Part shown: piece by piece, positions 5,819 to 6,235 of the stretch
How the letters are laid out: every line of letters starts with the position of its first letter
Numbering within the stretch: position 1 is the stretch's first letter
Assembly (NCBI GenBank): GCA_018267355.1
Contig: JAFDYP010000610.1
Location: 1-6,235 of the forward strand
DNA: 6,235 nt
Origin: Bacteroidota bacterium
GTDB lineage: Bacteria; Bacteroidota; Bacteroidia; Chitinophagales; LD1
Direction of reading: 5' to 3'
Translations under genes and position numbers: made by a program
Notes under the pieces: generated by a model
Told to the model about the DNA's origin: nothing
What the model saw: the letters and a program-made list of their open reading frames with translations, nothing else
The model's database searches: none

Positions 5819-6235
5819 TGGAAATCAATCGTCAATATCAGTCGCTGATCGAGAACCTCGATCGCTTTATCAGAAAGTACTACACCAATGAGGCAATCCG
5901 TGGTGGCATATTCTCTGTCATCTATGTGCTTGGCTTCTTCCTGGCTATCAATCTGATGGAGTACTATCTCTATCTCTCGCCGGGTCTGCGCAAAGTACTT
6001 TTCTATGGCTTTATCCTTTCCTCTGTTGCCTTTGTCGGCAGGTTTCTAGTGCTGCCGCTGCTGCATCAGTACAGGCTGGGCAAAGTAATATCACACGAGC
6101 AGGCGGCAAACATCATCGGCAGCCACTTTGGCGAGGTCAAGGATAAGCTGCTCAATGTGCTGCAGCTCAAAAAGCTCGCTACGCTCGAGGACTACTCTCT
6201 GGTCAATGCAAGTATCAATCAAAAGATCACAGAGC
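5818..6235 (+). CDS. DUF4175-like large membrane protein, N-terminal part (runs off window)
   Basis: The frame is open from the in-frame TAA at 5791 to the window end. The first usable start is GTG 5818 (139 codons seen); no in-frame ATG precedes the conserved region. The N-terminus (YQSLIENLDRFIRKYYTNEAIRG, about residues 7-29) leads into two hydrophobic segments (about 28-47 and 60-81). A conserved-looking segment then follows from GKVISHEQAANIIG to EVKDKLLNVLQL (88-117). This order matches the start of a family of long (about 1100-residue) Bacteroidota proteins annotated DUF4175, of unknown function; that assignment rests on remembered family appearance. The likely topology is two N-terminal helices followed by a large soluble and coiled-coil part that lies outside the window. 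The 195 bases after bshA hold only a weak -7-like TGTCTTTG (5764-5771), so the promoter is unclear. Confidence 0.75.
   Translation, partial: MEINRQYQSLIENLDRFIRKYYTNEAIRGGIFSVIYVLGFFLAINLMEYYLYLSPGLRKVLFYGFILSSVAFVGRFLVLPLLHQYRLGKVISHEQAANIIGSHFGEVKDKLLNVLQLKKLATLEDYSLVNASINQKITE
5847..5863 (+). repeat. Inverted repeat GATCGAG-AAC-CTCGATC at the start of the DUF4175 gene
   Basis: This is a perfect 7-base inverted repeat with a 3-base centre, 29 bases after the GTG start and within codons for LIENLDR. On the message it could form a tight hairpin near the initiation region. There is no poly-T after it, so it is not a terminator. A chance origin is quite possible. Confidence 0.5.

Overview
The window looks like chromosomal DNA from a member of the Bacteroidota, probably on the Chitinophagia/Saprospiria side (inference). 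The evidence is as follows. Two genes are preceded by the phylum's characteristic -7 box TAnnTTTG, very close to the start codon and with no Shine-Dalgarno sequence. The protein families are typical of the phylum: a DKNYY-repeat lipoprotein, a Bacteroidota-type BshA and a DUF4175-type membrane protein. Base composition is moderate, near 50% GC by eye, with unusually heavy use of the ATA isoleucine codon.

Layout: positions 1-4341 carry four genes on the minus strand. Read in their own direction they are a fatty acid desaturase (4341-3445), a small DKNYY-repeat lipoprotein (3399-2611), mutL (2557-713) and the N-terminal part of a six-helix membrane protein that leaves the window (611-1). A 138-base divergent intergenic region (4342-4479) then leads to two plus-strand genes: bshA (4480-5622), the first enzyme of bacillithiol synthesis, and the start of a DUF4175-like membrane protein (5818 to the window end). 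No RNA genes, insertion sequences, CRISPR arrays or prophage features were seen. No stretch over 300 bases lacks a gene.

The most notable feature is mutL. Its reading frame is whole from codon 1 to codon 614 except for one in-frame TAG at codon 111 (2225-2227), exactly between the ATPase motifs I-III and motif IV. There is no frameshift and no other decay. TAG is also the gene's own terminator, so genetic-code reassignment is unlikely. This is either a very recent loss of mismatch repair (a mutator genotype), a base-calling error or a recoding event. A second possible lesion lies at the start of the DUF4175 gene: one extra A in an AAAA run would join an upstream ATG to the frame, which otherwise has to start at GTG. 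Slippage in a base run is the kind of error that mismatch repair corrects, but sequencing error explains both lesions equally well.

The genes do not form one evident pathway. They are housekeeping functions (repair, thiol redox buffer, membrane lipid desaturation) with an AT-richer lipoprotein gene set among them. I see no clear evidence for a novel multi-gene system.
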